64,000 bases of DNA from Roseiarcus sp963806935 (GCA_963806935.1 CAWEAT010000022.1:124001-188000); one strand, 5' to 3'; counted from the first letter of the stretch, positions 54,217 to 63,402 are shown. Made by a program: numbers and translations. Notes: a model not told the origin generated them from the letters alone.

Positions 54217-56469
54217 ATGGCCAAATCCGTTCCGCCGCCCCCGATTCCCCCTTCGGCGCCGATCGACGTCAACCTGCGCGAGGCGCTGGAAGAGCGCTAT
54301 CTCGCCTATGCGCTCTCGACCATCATGGGCCGCGCGCTCCCCGACGCCCGCGACGGGCTCAAGCCCGTGCATCGCCGCATTCTTTACGGCATGCATATTC
54401 TCAAGCTCGATCCCGGCTCAGCCTTCAAGAAATGCGCCAAGATCGTCGGCGACGTCATGGGGTCGTTCCATCCGCATGGCGATCAGGCGATCTACGAGGC
54501 CCTGGTGCGCCTCGCGCAGGATTTCGCCTCGCGCTACCCGCTGATCGAGGGGCAAGGCAATTTCGGCAACATCGACGGCGACAACGCCGCCGCCTACCGC
54601 TACACCGAGGCGCGGATGACCGACGTCGCCCGTCTCCTCATGGAGGGCGTCGAGGAAGATTCGGTCGACTGGCGCGACAACTACTCCGGCGACACCCAAG
54701 AGCCGATCGTCATGCCGTCCGCGGTTCCGAACCTGCTCGCCAACGGCGCGCAGGGCATCGCGGTCGGCATGGCGACCTCGATCCCGCCGCACAACATCGC
54801 CGAACTCTGCGACGCGGCGCTCTACCTCATCGCCCACCCGGGCGCCGACGCCGAAGCGGTGGCCGAGTTCGTGCCGGGTCCGGACTTCCCGACCGGCGGC
54901 GTCGTCATCGACTCCAAGGCCGCGATCATCGAGACCTACCGCGCCGGTCGCGGCGCCTTCCGTCTGCGCGCGCGCTGGACGAAGGAGGATACCGGCCGCG
55001 GCGGCTGGGTTGCGGTCGTCAGCGAGATTCCCTACGGGGTCCAGAAGTCGCGGCTGATCGAAGAGATCGCGAATCTCCTCAACGAACGCAAGCTGCCGCT
55101 GCTCGCCGACGTGCGCGACGAGTTGACCGACGACGTGCGGATCGTGCTTGAGCCGCGCACCCGCGCGGTCGAGCCCGAGACGCTGATGGAATCCCTGTTC
55201 CGGCTGACCGAGCTCGAGACGCGGATCTCGGTCAACATGAACGTGCTCGTCGACGGCGTGACGCCGAGGGTGGTGTCGCTCGGCGAAGCGCTCCGGCAAT
55301 GGCTCGACCACCGCCGCGCGGTGCTCGTCCGCCGCTCGCGTCACCGGCTGGCGGCGATCGACAAGCGGCTCGAGCTCCTCGCCGGCATGATCATCGTCTT
55401 TCTCAATCTCGACGAGGTGATCCGGATCATTCGCGAGCACGAGGAGCCCAAGGAGGCGCTGAAGGTCCGCTTCAGCTTGACCGAGCTGCAGGCCGTCTAC
55501 ATCCTCGACACCCGCCTGAGAAGCCTGCGCCGTCTCGAGGAGATGGCGCTGCGCAAGGAGCAGGACGACCTCGCCAAGGAGAAAGCCTCGATCGAGTCGC
55601 TGCTCGCCAGCGAGAGGAAACAATGGCAGATGATCGCGGTCGAGATCCGCGACGTCAAAAAGAAGTTCGGGCCCGAGACGAAGCTCGGCCGGCGGCGCAC
55701 GACTTTTGAAGCCGCGCCCGACGTCGTGGTGGCCGACCTCGCCGAGGCGATGATCGAGCGCGAGCCGGTCACCGTGGTCGTGTCGCGCAAGGGCTGGATT
55801 CGCGCGCTGAAAGGGCAGGTGGCGGACCTTTCGTCGGCGACCTTCAAGGCCGACGACGGCCTGCACATTTCGTTCTTCGCCGAGACGACCTCGAAGATCC
55901 TCGTGCTGGCCGGCGACGGAAAAGTCTTCACCCTCGACGCCGCCAAATTGCCGGGCGGGCGAGGGCAGGGCGAGCCGATCCGGCTCATGGCCGACCTCGA
56001 CGAGAGCGCCTCGATCGTCGCGGTCTGGGCCTACGCGGCAGGGACAAAGCGCCTCATCGCGTCTAGCGACGGCAATGGCTTCATCGTCGGCGACGACGAG
56101 CTTCTGTCATCGACGCGCAAGGGCCGGGCGGTCCTGAACGTCACCGCCCCGGCGACCGCGGCCCTGATTGTCCCAGCCGCCGGCGACCATGTCGCGGTCA
56201 TCGGAGAGAACCGCAAGCTGCTTGTCTTTCCGTTCGCTCAGCTCAACGAAATGTCGCGCGGCAAGGGTACGCGGCTGCAGCGCTACAAGGACGGCGGCAT
56301 AGCCGACGCCAAAGTGTTCGCCCTCGCCGACGGCCTCACCTGGCGCGATTCGGCCGGGCGCACTTTCACCGTCGATCGGCGCGAGCTCAAGGACTGGATC
56401 GGCAATCGCGCCGAAGCCGGCCGCCTGCCGCCCAAGGGGTTCCCGAAGAGCAATAAGTTCGAGGGTTAG
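54217..56469 (+). CDS. parC: DNA topoisomerase IV subunit A
   Basis: A 750-residue type IIA topoisomerase subunit that cleaves DNA for chromosome decatenation, with ParE. Features: REALEERYLAYALSTIMGRA, LPDARDGLKPVHRRIL, FHPHGDQAIYEALVRLAQDF, catalytic Tyr129 in AAAYRYTEARMT, IPPHNIAELCDA, and a C-terminal beta-pinwheel (VVVSRKGWIRALKGQ, KGTRLQRYKDGG). At the position of E. coli Ser80 this protein has Gln90, while the acidic Glu94 is kept. The start MAKSVPPPPIPPSAPIDVNL is chosen because homology begins there; the frame is open to 54070. Confidence 0.95.
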   Translation: MAKSVPPPPIPPSAPIDVNLREALEERYLAYALSTIMGRALPDARDGLKPVHRRILYGMHILKLDPGSAFKKCAKIVGDVMGSFHPHGDQAIYEALVRLAQDFASRYPLIEGQGNFGNIDGDNAAAYRYTEARMTDVARLLMEGVEEDSVDWRDNYSGDTQEPIVMPSAVPNLLANGAQGIAVGMATSIPPHNIAELCDAALYLIAHPGADAEAVAEFVPGPDFPTGGVVIDSKAAIIETYRAGRGAFRLRARWTKEDTGRGGWVAVVSEIPYGVQKSRLIEEIANLLNERKLPLLADVRDELTDDVRIVLEPRTRAVEPETLMESLFRLTELETRISVNMNVLVDGVTPRVVSLGEALRQWLDHRRAVLVRRSRHRLAAIDKRLELLAGMIIVFLNLDEVIRIIREHEEPKEALKVRFSLTELQAVYILDTRLRSLRRLEEMALRKEQDDLAKEKASIESLLASERKQWQMIAVEIRDVKKKFGPETKLGRRRTTFEAAPDVVVADLAEAMIEREPVTVVVSRKGWIRALKGQVADLSSATFKADDGLHISFFAETTSKILVLAGDGKVFTLDAAKLPGGRGQGEPIRLMADLDESASIVAVWAYAAGTKRLIASSDGNGFIVGDDELLSSTRKGRAVLNVTAPATAALIVPAAGDHVAVIGENRKLLVFPFAQLNEMSRGKGTRLQRYKDGGIADAKVFALADGLTWRDSAGRTFTVDRRELKDWIGNRAEAGRLPPKGFPKSNKFEG

Positions 56470-56662
56470 GCCGCTATTCGACAATTCGGGCAGGCGGCAA
56501 AATGCGCCAATTCTTAACACGATTCGAGAACCAACACTGAACGAGTGTGGAGTTTATTCGGCCCGCCTAGGCGTCCGTTAACGCCTGTGGCGCGATGATC
56601 GCCGGCATGGAAGGCGGCAAGCGCGGTCTTGGACGCCGAGCAAAGCCGAAAGGAACTGCATC

Positions 56663-56824
56663 ATGGCGATCCTTGCCCGATTTGTGAGTAACGACGATGG
56701 CGCGACGGCGATTGAATATGCGCTGATGGCCAGCCTCATTGCGCTCTTCATCATCGCCGGGGTCCAGACGGTCGGCACGAAAGTGAGCACGGTCTTCACC
56801 GAGGTCGGCGCCGGGCTTAAATGA
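56663..56824 (+). CDS. Flp family type IVb pilin
   Basis: A 53-residue pilin precursor. It starts MAILARFVSNDDG, with prepilin cleavage expected after Gly13, followed by ATAIEYALMASLIALFIIAG: Glu at mature position 5, the adjacent Tyr and the hydrophobic helix are the Flp signature. An AAAGGA site precedes the ATG. Flp pilins assemble adhesive tad pili, yet no tad/cpa genes lie in this window, so it is an orphan pilin locus here. A REP-like palindrome follows its stop. Confidence 0.92.
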   Translation: MAILARFVSNDDGATAIEYALMASLIALFIIAGVQTVGTKVSTVFTEVGAGLK

Positions 56825-56848
56825 CCGCGGGCGGCCGGTAGGCCACCT

Positions 56849-56920
56849 GTCATTCCCGCGCAAGCGGGAATCCACGGCCGCCGCCGCGCGAGCCCGGACA
56901 CCCGCTTTCGCGGGTATGAC
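56849..56920. repeat. REP-like inverted repeat with two hairpins
   Basis: The left arm gtcattcccgcgcaagcggg starts at 56849. The right arm ends at 56920 and reads, on the minus strand, gtcatacccgcgaaagcggg. Each arm itself folds into a small hairpin (cccgc...gcggg). The pattern matches the dispersed extragenic palindromes with gtcattcccgcg...gcgggaat arms common in alphaproteobacterial genomes. Confidence 0.75.
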
Positions 56921-56950
56921 AACATGCCGGTTGGTCAAGCGCTCATGGTT

Positions 56951-57081
56951 CCACCACCAGAGGGCCGTAGGCTCCTTGCGCTTCGGCGACCATGCCTGTC
57001 CCTGGATTTGACATAGATCAATGTGCGGGCGTCGGCGCTAAGTCATCGTCCCACCATCGGAGGGCTCCGTAGGCTCCGTGC
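56951..57081. repeat. pair of degenerate direct repeats
   Basis: ccaccaccagagggccgtag plus gctccttgcg at 56951-56980 recurs in diverged form at 57051-57081 (ccaccatcggagggctccgt then aggctccgtg). The copies are 100 bases apart, upstream of the methyltransferase-like gene. Confidence 0.6.
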
Positions 57082-57134
57082 GCGCGTGCGGCGAAAGCGG
57101 CGTATTGTTTTCCGAGTAGGTGCCTCGGATTTCA

Positions 57135-57971
57135 ATGGCCGACGAGATCGCAAAGCGCCGGCGAGCCTATGCCGCCAGAATCGCCCGCAGCGCTGGCGAC
57201 GCGCGGGTTGAAACAGCCTTCGCGGCCGTACCGCGCGAGGATTTCGCCGGTCCGCCGCCGTGGCGTATCGGCGCGGGCGGCTTCTTTGGCCGGACGACAA
57301 GCGTAGACCCCTCCGACCTCTACGACGACGTTCTCGTCGCCATCGACGCCGAGCGCGGCATCAATAACGGCCAGCCGTCGCTGCACGCGCAGTCAATCGG
57401 CGCGCTCGGGCTCAAGAGGGGCGACACGGTGGTCCAGATCGGCGCCGGCGCCGGCTATTACACCGCAATTCTGGCCCATCTGGTCGGCGCGGAGGGCAGG
57501 GTGGTCGCCTACGAGATCGAGCCCGACATCGCCGAACGGGCGAGGATCAACCTCGCCCATTACCCCCAGGTCGAGGTCCGCGCCCGGTCGGGAACCGAGG
57601 ACCTGCCCGAGGCCGACGCCATCTACGTCAACGCCGCCGCCACCCATCCGCTGCGCGCCTGGCTCGGCGCCCTTAAGGTCGGCGGCCGGCTGGTGTTTCC
57701 GCTCCAGACAGAGCACTCGAGCGGCGCGATGCTGCTGGTGACCCGGCCGGGACGCGGCGACGTCTGGCCGGCGCGCTTCCTCTCCGCCGTCGTGTTCATC
57801 GCCTGCGAAGGCGCGCAGGATCCGGCGATCGGCCGGCGCCTCGACGAGGCGTTCCGCCACGGCGGCTCAGGGCGGGTGCGCTCCCTGCGCTTCGGCGGCC
57901 CGCCCAGCCGCTCCGACTGGCTTCGCGGCGACGGCTGGGCGCTCTCGACCGAGGCGGCGCCGGCCGGGTAG
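57135..57971 (+). CDS. protein-L-isoaspartate O-methyltransferase-like protein
   Basis: A 278-residue class I SAM methyltransferase of the PCMT type. SAM motif I reads VVQIGAGAGYYTAILAHLVG, followed by GRVVAYEIEPDIAERARINL (motif Post I) and DAIYVNAAATHPLRAWL. The PCMT-typical N-terminal segment PREDFAGPPPW is present. The usual PCMT pattern GTGSGY is replaced by GAGAGY. Start ATG 57135 is preferred; an in-frame GTG at 57120 is possible. Relatives may repair isoaspartyl residues, but this divergent subgroup is not proven to do so. Confidence 0.8.
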   Translation: MADEIAKRRRAYAARIARSAGDARVETAFAAVPREDFAGPPPWRIGAGGFFGRTTSVDPSDLYDDVLVAIDAERGINNGQPSLHAQSIGALGLKRGDTVVQIGAGAGYYTAILAHLVGAEGRVVAYEIEPDIAERARINLAHYPQVEVRARSGTEDLPEADAIYVNAAATHPLRAWLGALKVGGRLVFPLQTEHSSGAMLLVTRPGRGDVWPARFLSAVVFIACEGAQDPAIGRRLDEAFRHGGSGRVRSLRFGGPPSRSDWLRGDGWALSTEAAPAG

Positions 57972-58352
57972 CTTCGTGGGAGACATCCGCGGATGAACCC
58001 CAGCGTAAAATTGGTTTCCCTTTATCAGAAAGATCTGCTATGGTCCACCAAGGGATTGGAGGCGGCCGGTTCGCTGAAAAGCGCGGAGCAGTCGGCTCGA
58101 CGCCCGGGGCGCCGGCGGGGCGCGGCAGAGGGACTGGAGTTTGTTGTACTGGCATGTTCACGGAGGAGCGTAACGGTTTGAAAATCATGGAAAAACTAAC
58201 CTGTAAAGTCCACTCGAAGGCCTTTGCTTTCCTTCCGTTTCCCTTTGCTTTCCTTCCGGGCGGCCTTTGTTTTCCTTCCGCTTTTCGCTTTGATTTGCTT
58301 CCGCGGATTTTGCTTTCCTTCCGCCGCTTTCGCTGCGAACGGCGGCGCCCTG
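57972..58352. other. intergenic region with short repeats
   Basis: A 381-base gap between convergent genes. Besides the pyrimidine-rich repeat tract (58221-58323) nothing recognisable was seen. Confidence 0.5.
58221..58323. repeat. interspersed 17-bp pyrimidine-rich repeats
   Basis: The unit cctttgctttccttccg occurs at 58221-58237 and 58242-58258, with variants at 58264-58280 and 58307-58323 and a shortened copy near 58292-58303. Spacers are 4 to 26 bases. The tract is strongly strand-asymmetric (C/T on plus). Confidence 0.85.
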
Positions 58353-58700
58353 TCACACCGAGAAGCTGACCCCGCATCCGCACGAGGCGACGGCGTTCGG
58401 GTTCTTGACCCGGAACGACTGCCCCATCAGGTCGTCGACGAAGTCGAGCTCGGCGCCCTTGAGGAGTTCGAGCGACACCGGATCGACAAGCACCGTCGCC
58501 CCGTCGCGGGTCACCGCCACGTCGTCGTCGGCGCGGGCCCGGTCGACATCGAAGGAATATTGGAAGCCCGAGCAGCCGCCACCCTTGACCGAGATCCTCA
58601 GCGCCGCGCCCGCTTCGCCTTTGAGGATGGCGTTGAGCCGCCTGGCCGCGCTCGCGCTGATCGAAACCCCCTCGAGGGCCGGAGAGACCGCTTCATTCAT
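58353..58700 (-). CDS. ErpA/HesB-type iron-sulfur cluster insertion protein
   Basis: A 115-residue A-type carrier. The three cluster cysteines are Cys43 (GGGCSGFQY) and Cys107/Cys109 (ASCGCGVSF), with family segments LRISVKGGG and DDLMGQSFRVKNPNA. It transfers Fe-S clusters to apoenzymes. ATG 58700 with an AAAGGG site is preferred over GTG 58706. It is divergent from dgt, a conserved arrangement in Rhizobiales. Confidence 0.92.
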   Translation of the reverse strand: MNEAVSPALEGVSISASAARRLNAILKGEAGAALRISVKGGGCSGFQYSFDVDRARADDDVAVTRDGATVLVDPVSLELLKGAELDFVDDLMGQSFRVKNPNAVASCGCGVSFSV

Positions 58701-58789
58701 GATCACGACCCTTTAATCGCTTGCGCCGCCATGCCCGCGCCGCCAAGACTCTGCTCAGCTGAAGATATGGACGCCCGGTGAAGAGCGCA

Positions 58790-60010
58790 ATGTCAAGCAA
58801 CCCGAGGGCGGACCAGGCCCGAGCCCAGGCTCGCGCGCCTTACGCCGCCGACGCCACACGAGCGCCGGGGCGCCTCGTGTCCGAGCCGCCCTCGGCGACG
58901 CGCACCGAGTTCCAGCGCGACCGCGACCGGATCGTCCACTCGACCGCCTTTCGCCGCCTGGCCCACAAGACGCAGGTTTTCGTCGATCACGAGGGCGACC
59001 ATTTCCGCACCCGCCTCACCCACACCATCGAGGTGGCCCAGATCGCACGCGCGCTCGCTCGCGCGCTCGGACTCGACGACGACCTCGCCGAAGCGGTCGC
59101 GCTCGGCCACGATCTCGGCCACACGCCGTTCGGGCATACCGGCGAGGACGCGCTCGACGCCTGCATGGCCAGCCACGGCGGCTTCGACCACAACAGCCAC
59201 GCGCTCAGGATCGTCACCGAGCTCGAGCGCCGCTACGCCGCCTTCGACGGGCTCAACCTCACCCAGCCGACCCTGGCGGGGCTGGTCAAGCACAACGGCC
59301 CGCTTATCGACGCCTCGGGCGCGCCGGCCGAGCGGTACCGGGCGCGAGGCGTTCCGGCCTCGATCCTTCGCTACGATAAACGTCAGTCCCTCGATCTCGC
59401 GCGCCATGCCAGCCTCGAGGCTCAGGCGGCCGCAATCGCCGACGACATCGCGTATGACGCCCATGACATCGACGACGGCTTGCGCGCGGGCCTCTTTCCC
59501 ATTGCCGAGCTCCGCGCCGCTGTTCCGTTCGTCGCCGGACTGCTTGGCGAGATCGACGATCTCCATCCGGGGCTCGAGGAGCCGCGCGTCATCCACGAAC
59601 TCACCCGGCGCGTCATCACGCAATTCATTGAGGACGCAATCGCCGAGAGCGCCCGGCGAATCGCCGCAGCGGGCGTCGAAAGCCCCGAAGCGGTCGCCGC
59701 CGCCGGCCACACCCTGGTCGGCCTCTCCGCCAGGGTCGAAGCAGCCGACCGCGACATCAAGGCGTTCCTGTTCGCCCGGATGTACCGTCATCCTGCCGTG
59801 CGCGAGGTCCGCGACCGGGCGGACGCGATCGTGCGGCGGTTGTTCAAGGGTTATCTGACCGAGCCATCCACGATGCCGGCCGAGTGGGCCGCCAAGGCGG
59901 AGGAGGGCGACCGGGCGCGCGCGGTCGCCGACTATATCGCCGGCATGACCGACCGTTTCGCGATCGCCGAGCATGGCCGCCTTTTTGACGGCGCTTCCGA
60001 CTTGCGATAG
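58790..60010 (+). CDS. dgt: deoxyguanosinetriphosphate triphosphohydrolase-like protein
   Basis: A 406-residue HD-domain dNTP triphosphohydrolase of the short DGTP subfamily. Motifs: STAFRRLAHKTQVF, RTRLTHTIEVAQIARALARA (first His), and ALGHDLGHTPFGHTGEDAL (HD pair and surrounding histidines), then ADDIAYDAHDIDDGLRAG (distal Asp). It regulates dNTP pools. The start could be GTG 58778 or ATG 58790. argS follows after 47 bases. Confidence 0.92.
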   Translation: MSSNPRADQARAQARAPYAADATRAPGRLVSEPPSATRTEFQRDRDRIVHSTAFRRLAHKTQVFVDHEGDHFRTRLTHTIEVAQIARALARALGLDDDLAEAVALGHDLGHTPFGHTGEDALDACMASHGGFDHNSHALRIVTELERRYAAFDGLNLTQPTLAGLVKHNGPLIDASGAPAERYRARGVPASILRYDKRQSLDLARHASLEAQAAAIADDIAYDAHDIDDGLRAGLFPIAELRAAVPFVAGLLGEIDDLHPGLEEPRVIHELTRRVITQFIEDAIAESARRIAAAGVESPEAVAAAGHTLVGLSARVEAADRDIKAFLFARMYRHPAVREVRDRADAIVRRLFKGYLTEPSTMPAEWAAKAEEGDRARAVADYIAGMTDRFAIAEHGRLFDGASDLR

Positions 60011-60057
60011 AGGCGCGCGCTCCTTAAGGCGCCGAGGCGTCGACGGCGTGGAGAAAG

Positions 60058-61833
60058 ATGAACATTTTCGCCGACTTCCAGTCGCGCATCGCCCGGCTGC
60101 TCGAGAACAGGATCGCGGCCGGAGAGCTGCCGCGCGGCCTCGATCTTGGCCGCTTCACTGTCGAGCCGCCGCGGGACGCGGCCCACGGGGATCTCTCGAC
60201 CAACGCGGCTATGGTCTATGCGCGGGAAGCCAAGGAGGCTGGTTCGAATCCGCGCGCCCTGGCCGCAAGCCTGGTCGCGGATCTCACCCGCGAACCGGAT
60301 GTTCTGAGCGCCGAAACGGCCGGGCCAGGCTTCATCAACATCGTGCTGAAGTCCGAGGTTTACCATCAGGTTCTGAAGGCGATCCTCGTCGATGGCCTGC
60401 GTTTCGGGGCCGGCGCGCCGAGCGGCGAGGGGCCGATCAACGTCGAATATGTGAGCGCCAACCCGACCGGGCCAATGCACGTCGGCCATGCGCGCGGCGC
60501 GGTGTTCGGCGACGCCCTTGCGAGCCTTCTCATCTTCGCCGGCCACGAAGCGACGCGCGAATATTATGTCAACGACGCCGGCGGCCAGGTCGACGTCCTC
60601 GCCCACTCGGCCTTCCTCCGCTACCGCGAGGCGCTGGGGGAGGATATCGGCCCGATCCCCGAGGGCCTCTATCCCGGCGACTATCTCAGGCCGGTCGGCG
60701 AGAAGCTGGCGCGCGAGTTCGGCCCGGCGCTCAAGGATAAGCCCGAGGCCGAATGGCTGCCTAAGGCGCGAGAGCGCGCCATCGATGCGATGATGGCGAT
60801 GATCCGCGCCGATCTCGCCGCGCTCAACATCACCCATGAGGTGTTCGCTTCGGAGCGCGCCCTCACCGGCGCCGACGGCGGCGAAGACCGGGTGAGCGAG
60901 GCGATCGAGTGGCTGCGCGAACGGGGCCTCATCTATCAGGGACGCTTGCCCCCGCCCAAGGGCGGCGCGCCTGACGACTGGGAGGACCGCGAGCAGACGC
61001 TGTTCCGTTCGACCGACTTCGGCGACGACGTCGACCGGCCGCTCATCAAATCCGACGGCGGCTATACCTATTTCGCCAGCGATATCGCCTATCACAAGAC
61101 TAAGATCGACCGGGGTTATCGGACGCTGGTCGACGTGTGGGGCGCCGACCATGGCGGCTACGTCAAACGCATGCAGGCGGCGGTCGCCGCCTTGTCGGGC
61201 GGCAAGGCCAAGCTCGAGGTGCGCCTTTGCCAGCTCGTACGCCTGATGCGGGCGGGCGAGCCGGTCAAGATGTCGAAACGCTCCGGCGACTTCGTGACGC
61301 TTCGTGAGGTGGTGGACGAAGTTGGGACGGACGCCGTCCGGTTCATGATGCTGATGCGCAAGAACGACGCCCCGCTCGATTTCGACTTGGCGAAAGTGAT
61401 CGAGCGGAGCCAGGACAATCCAGTCTTTTATGTGCAATATGCGCACGCGCGCGCCCACAGCGTTCTAAGACAGGGCAAGGCCATTTTCGGCGACTTCAAC
61501 CTTGATCCCGTCGCCCTGAGCCAAGCAGACCTCTCGCTCTTGAGCGACGAGGGCGAGCGCGAGTTGATTCGGACGGCGGCGCAATACCCCCGTCTGGTCC
61601 TTCAAGCAGCCGAGGCGCATGAGCCGCACCGGGTGGCGTTCTTTGCCCACGAGCTGGCGACGCGGTTCCACGCCCACTGGAACCGGGGCAAAGATGCGCG
61701 CGATTTGCGCTTCGTTAATGAAAATGATCGAAAATTATCGTATTCGAGGCTGTCCTTGGTGGCAGGCGTCGGCCTTGTTTTGGCCTCCGCACTGTCAATT
61801 TTGGGGGTTAGCGCCCCGGAGGAGATGCGTTAG
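60058..61833 (+). CDS. argS: arginyl-tRNA synthetase
   Basis: A 591-residue class I aminoacyl-tRNA synthetase, intact. N-terminal Add-1 domain, HIGH-type motif in ANPTGPMHVGHARGAVFGD, the KMSKRSGDF signature at the end of the catalytic domain, and the anticodon-binding DALR domain ending LGVSAPEEMR. It charges tRNA-Arg. Order dgt-argS-SPOR-nagZ is conserved in Rhizobiales. Confidence 0.96.
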   Translation: MNIFADFQSRIARLLENRIAAGELPRGLDLGRFTVEPPRDAAHGDLSTNAAMVYAREAKEAGSNPRALAASLVADLTREPDVLSAETAGPGFINIVLKSEVYHQVLKAILVDGLRFGAGAPSGEGPINVEYVSANPTGPMHVGHARGAVFGDALASLLIFAGHEATREYYVNDAGGQVDVLAHSAFLRYREALGEDIGPIPEGLYPGDYLRPVGEKLAREFGPALKDKPEAEWLPKARERAIDAMMAMIRADLAALNITHEVFASERALTGADGGEDRVSEAIEWLRERGLIYQGRLPPPKGGAPDDWEDREQTLFRSTDFGDDVDRPLIKSDGGYTYFASDIAYHKTKIDRGYRTLVDVWGADHGGYVKRMQAAVAALSGGKAKLEVRLCQLVRLMRAGEPVKMSKRSGDFVTLREVVDEVGTDAVRFMMLMRKNDAPLDFDLAKVIERSQDNPVFYVQYAHARAHSVLRQGKAIFGDFNLDPVALSQADLSLLSDEGERELIRTAAQYPRLVLQAAEAHEPHRVAFFAHELATRFHAHWNRGKDARDLRFVNENDRKLSYSRLSLVAGVGLVLASALSILGVSAPEEMR

Positions 61834-61899
61834 CAAATTGTCGTCATGGGCCGCGGCGCCTTGGCGTGGGCGCCATGATCGGCGATGGAAGAGGACCAA

Positions 61900-63357
61900 A
61901 TGGGCGTTTCAGGGTCGCGTGGAGCCGACGATATCAACCTCGAAGAATTCGAGCGGCGCTTGCGCGCCGCTGGCGCCCAGCAGGCAAGCGTCGAGGATCC
62001 TCTTGCTGAACTGGCGCGCATCGTCGAGTCTTCCTACGCATCAAGTGAGGCGCCCTCGCGGCTCGCCCCAGAAATGGAGAAAAGAAGCGCGGATTTGGCC
62101 CGGTCGATCGAGGTTGGGGCGCTGAGGCCAGCGATCGACGAAGCGGAAGAGCTTGTTCCCGGGGCCTCGGCGGCCGATCGCGCGGCTCGGCGGGATTACG
62201 AGTTCGACACCCCTCGTTCCTACGACCCCCAGGATACCGGGGAGCCTCCAGACCGACGAACGCGGCGGTGGAAACTGACAGTTTCCGGGCTGGCGCTCGT
62301 GGGCTTGGCGATGATCGGCGCAGTATTCGCGCTCAAAGGTCGGGTCCCCGGCATGCCCAAGGATCCTCCGTTCATTGCCGCGGCTCAAGGACCGACCAAG
62401 GTGCAGCCGCCGACCGACCAGACAGTTACCGCTTCCAATGACCCTTCTGTCTCCGTCCTCAAGGACAACGCGAAGCCGGGAACTGAAAAAATCATCAATT
62501 CCGAGGAGCAGCCTGTTGATTTGAGCGCCCAGGCGTCGGCCGACAATCCGCCGCCCGCGCCGGCCAATCCGCCAACTGCGACGCAGCCTCCGCCTGCCGC
62601 CACAGCATCGGCAGCGACGCCGGTGGCGGCGACCGTCAACACACCGCTGGTGCCCCCGGCCGCTGCGCCTCCCCCGCCCATGACGTCGGAATTCCCCGAT
62701 CCGAAGCCGGTGCGCACGGTTTCCCTGCGGCCGGACGGAACGCCAATCGGCGCACTGCCTGCTGCTCCGACAGGTGGCGACGCGGCGCCCGCCCCGACGA
62801 AGCCATCCGCCGCGTTCGCATCAGCGCCGAAACCGACCGGCGACGCGGGCGCGGTGGCGGAAGCTTCGACCCCCAAGCTCGAACTGCCCACCAAGCTTTC
62901 GCCGAAGTCCTCAGCGCGCGTGGTGGTCGCGAAAACCGACACGACGGCGCCGGAGGCGAACGCGCAGGCGCCGGGCGAGCCGGCGCAGCCCGGCGCGCAA
63001 CCGAAACCGGCAGAGAAGCCGGCGAAAAAGCCTAAGCCCGAAAAGAACGTGGCGGAGGCGACAGGCGCTGCGGCGCCCGAAACGCCCCCGGTCGACGCAA
63101 CACCCGCGACCACCTCCGGCGGTTGGGCGGTTCAACTCGCGGCGCCGAGGTCGGAAGCGGAGGCCAAGAGCGAAGCCGCACGATTGACCGGCAAGTACGG
63201 CGCTGACCTTAACGGCTCGGCGGTCGGCGTGCACAAGGCGGTGGTGAAGGGCGAAACGATCTATCGCTTGCGCGTAGTCGGCCTCACCAAGGCGGACGCC
63301 GCCGCGCTCTGCGCTCGCCTGAAAGGCGAGGGCGGGGAGTGCTTCATCGCCAAGTGA
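61900..63357 (+). CDS. SPOR domain-containing membrane protein
   Basis: A 485-residue protein. Cytoplasmic acidic N-terminus (GADDINLEEFERRLRAAGAQ), one membrane helix (WKLTVSGLALVGLAMIGAVF), a long Pro/Ala/Thr-rich periplasmic linker, and a C-terminal SPOR domain (GWAVQLAAPRSEAEAKSEAA to GECFIAK). SPOR domains bind naked glycan strands at septa, so a role in cell division or wall remodelling is likely. The GGAAGAGG site favours ATG 61900 over ATG 61885. Its placement between argS and nagZ is a rhizobial constant. Confidence 0.9.
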   Translation: MGVSGSRGADDINLEEFERRLRAAGAQQASVEDPLAELARIVESSYASSEAPSRLAPEMEKRSADLARSIEVGALRPAIDEAEELVPGASAADRAARRDYEFDTPRSYDPQDTGEPPDRRTRRWKLTVSGLALVGLAMIGAVFALKGRVPGMPKDPPFIAAAQGPTKVQPPTDQTVTASNDPSVSVLKDNAKPGTEKIINSEEQPVDLSAQASADNPPPAPANPPTATQPPPAATASAATPVAATVNTPLVPPAAAPPPPMTSEFPDPKPVRTVSLRPDGTPIGALPAAPTGGDAAPAPTKPSAAFASAPKPTGDAGAVAEASTPKLELPTKLSPKSSARVVVAKTDTTAPEANAQAPGEPAQPGAQPKPAEKPAKKPKPEKNVAEATGAAAPETPPVDATPATTSGGWAVQLAAPRSEAEAKSEAARLTGKYGADLNGSAVGVHKAVVKGETIYRLRVVGLTKADAAALCARLKGEGGECFIAK

Positions 63358-63402
63358 GCCAGGCGACCTGCCGCTGTTTGCGGGCCGCGGCTGGGAGCCA
63401 AA

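Noticed and set aside
58221..58323. CRISPR array
   Set aside because: Repeats are 17 bases, spacers vary from 4 to 26 bases and are themselves similar, and there are no cas genes.
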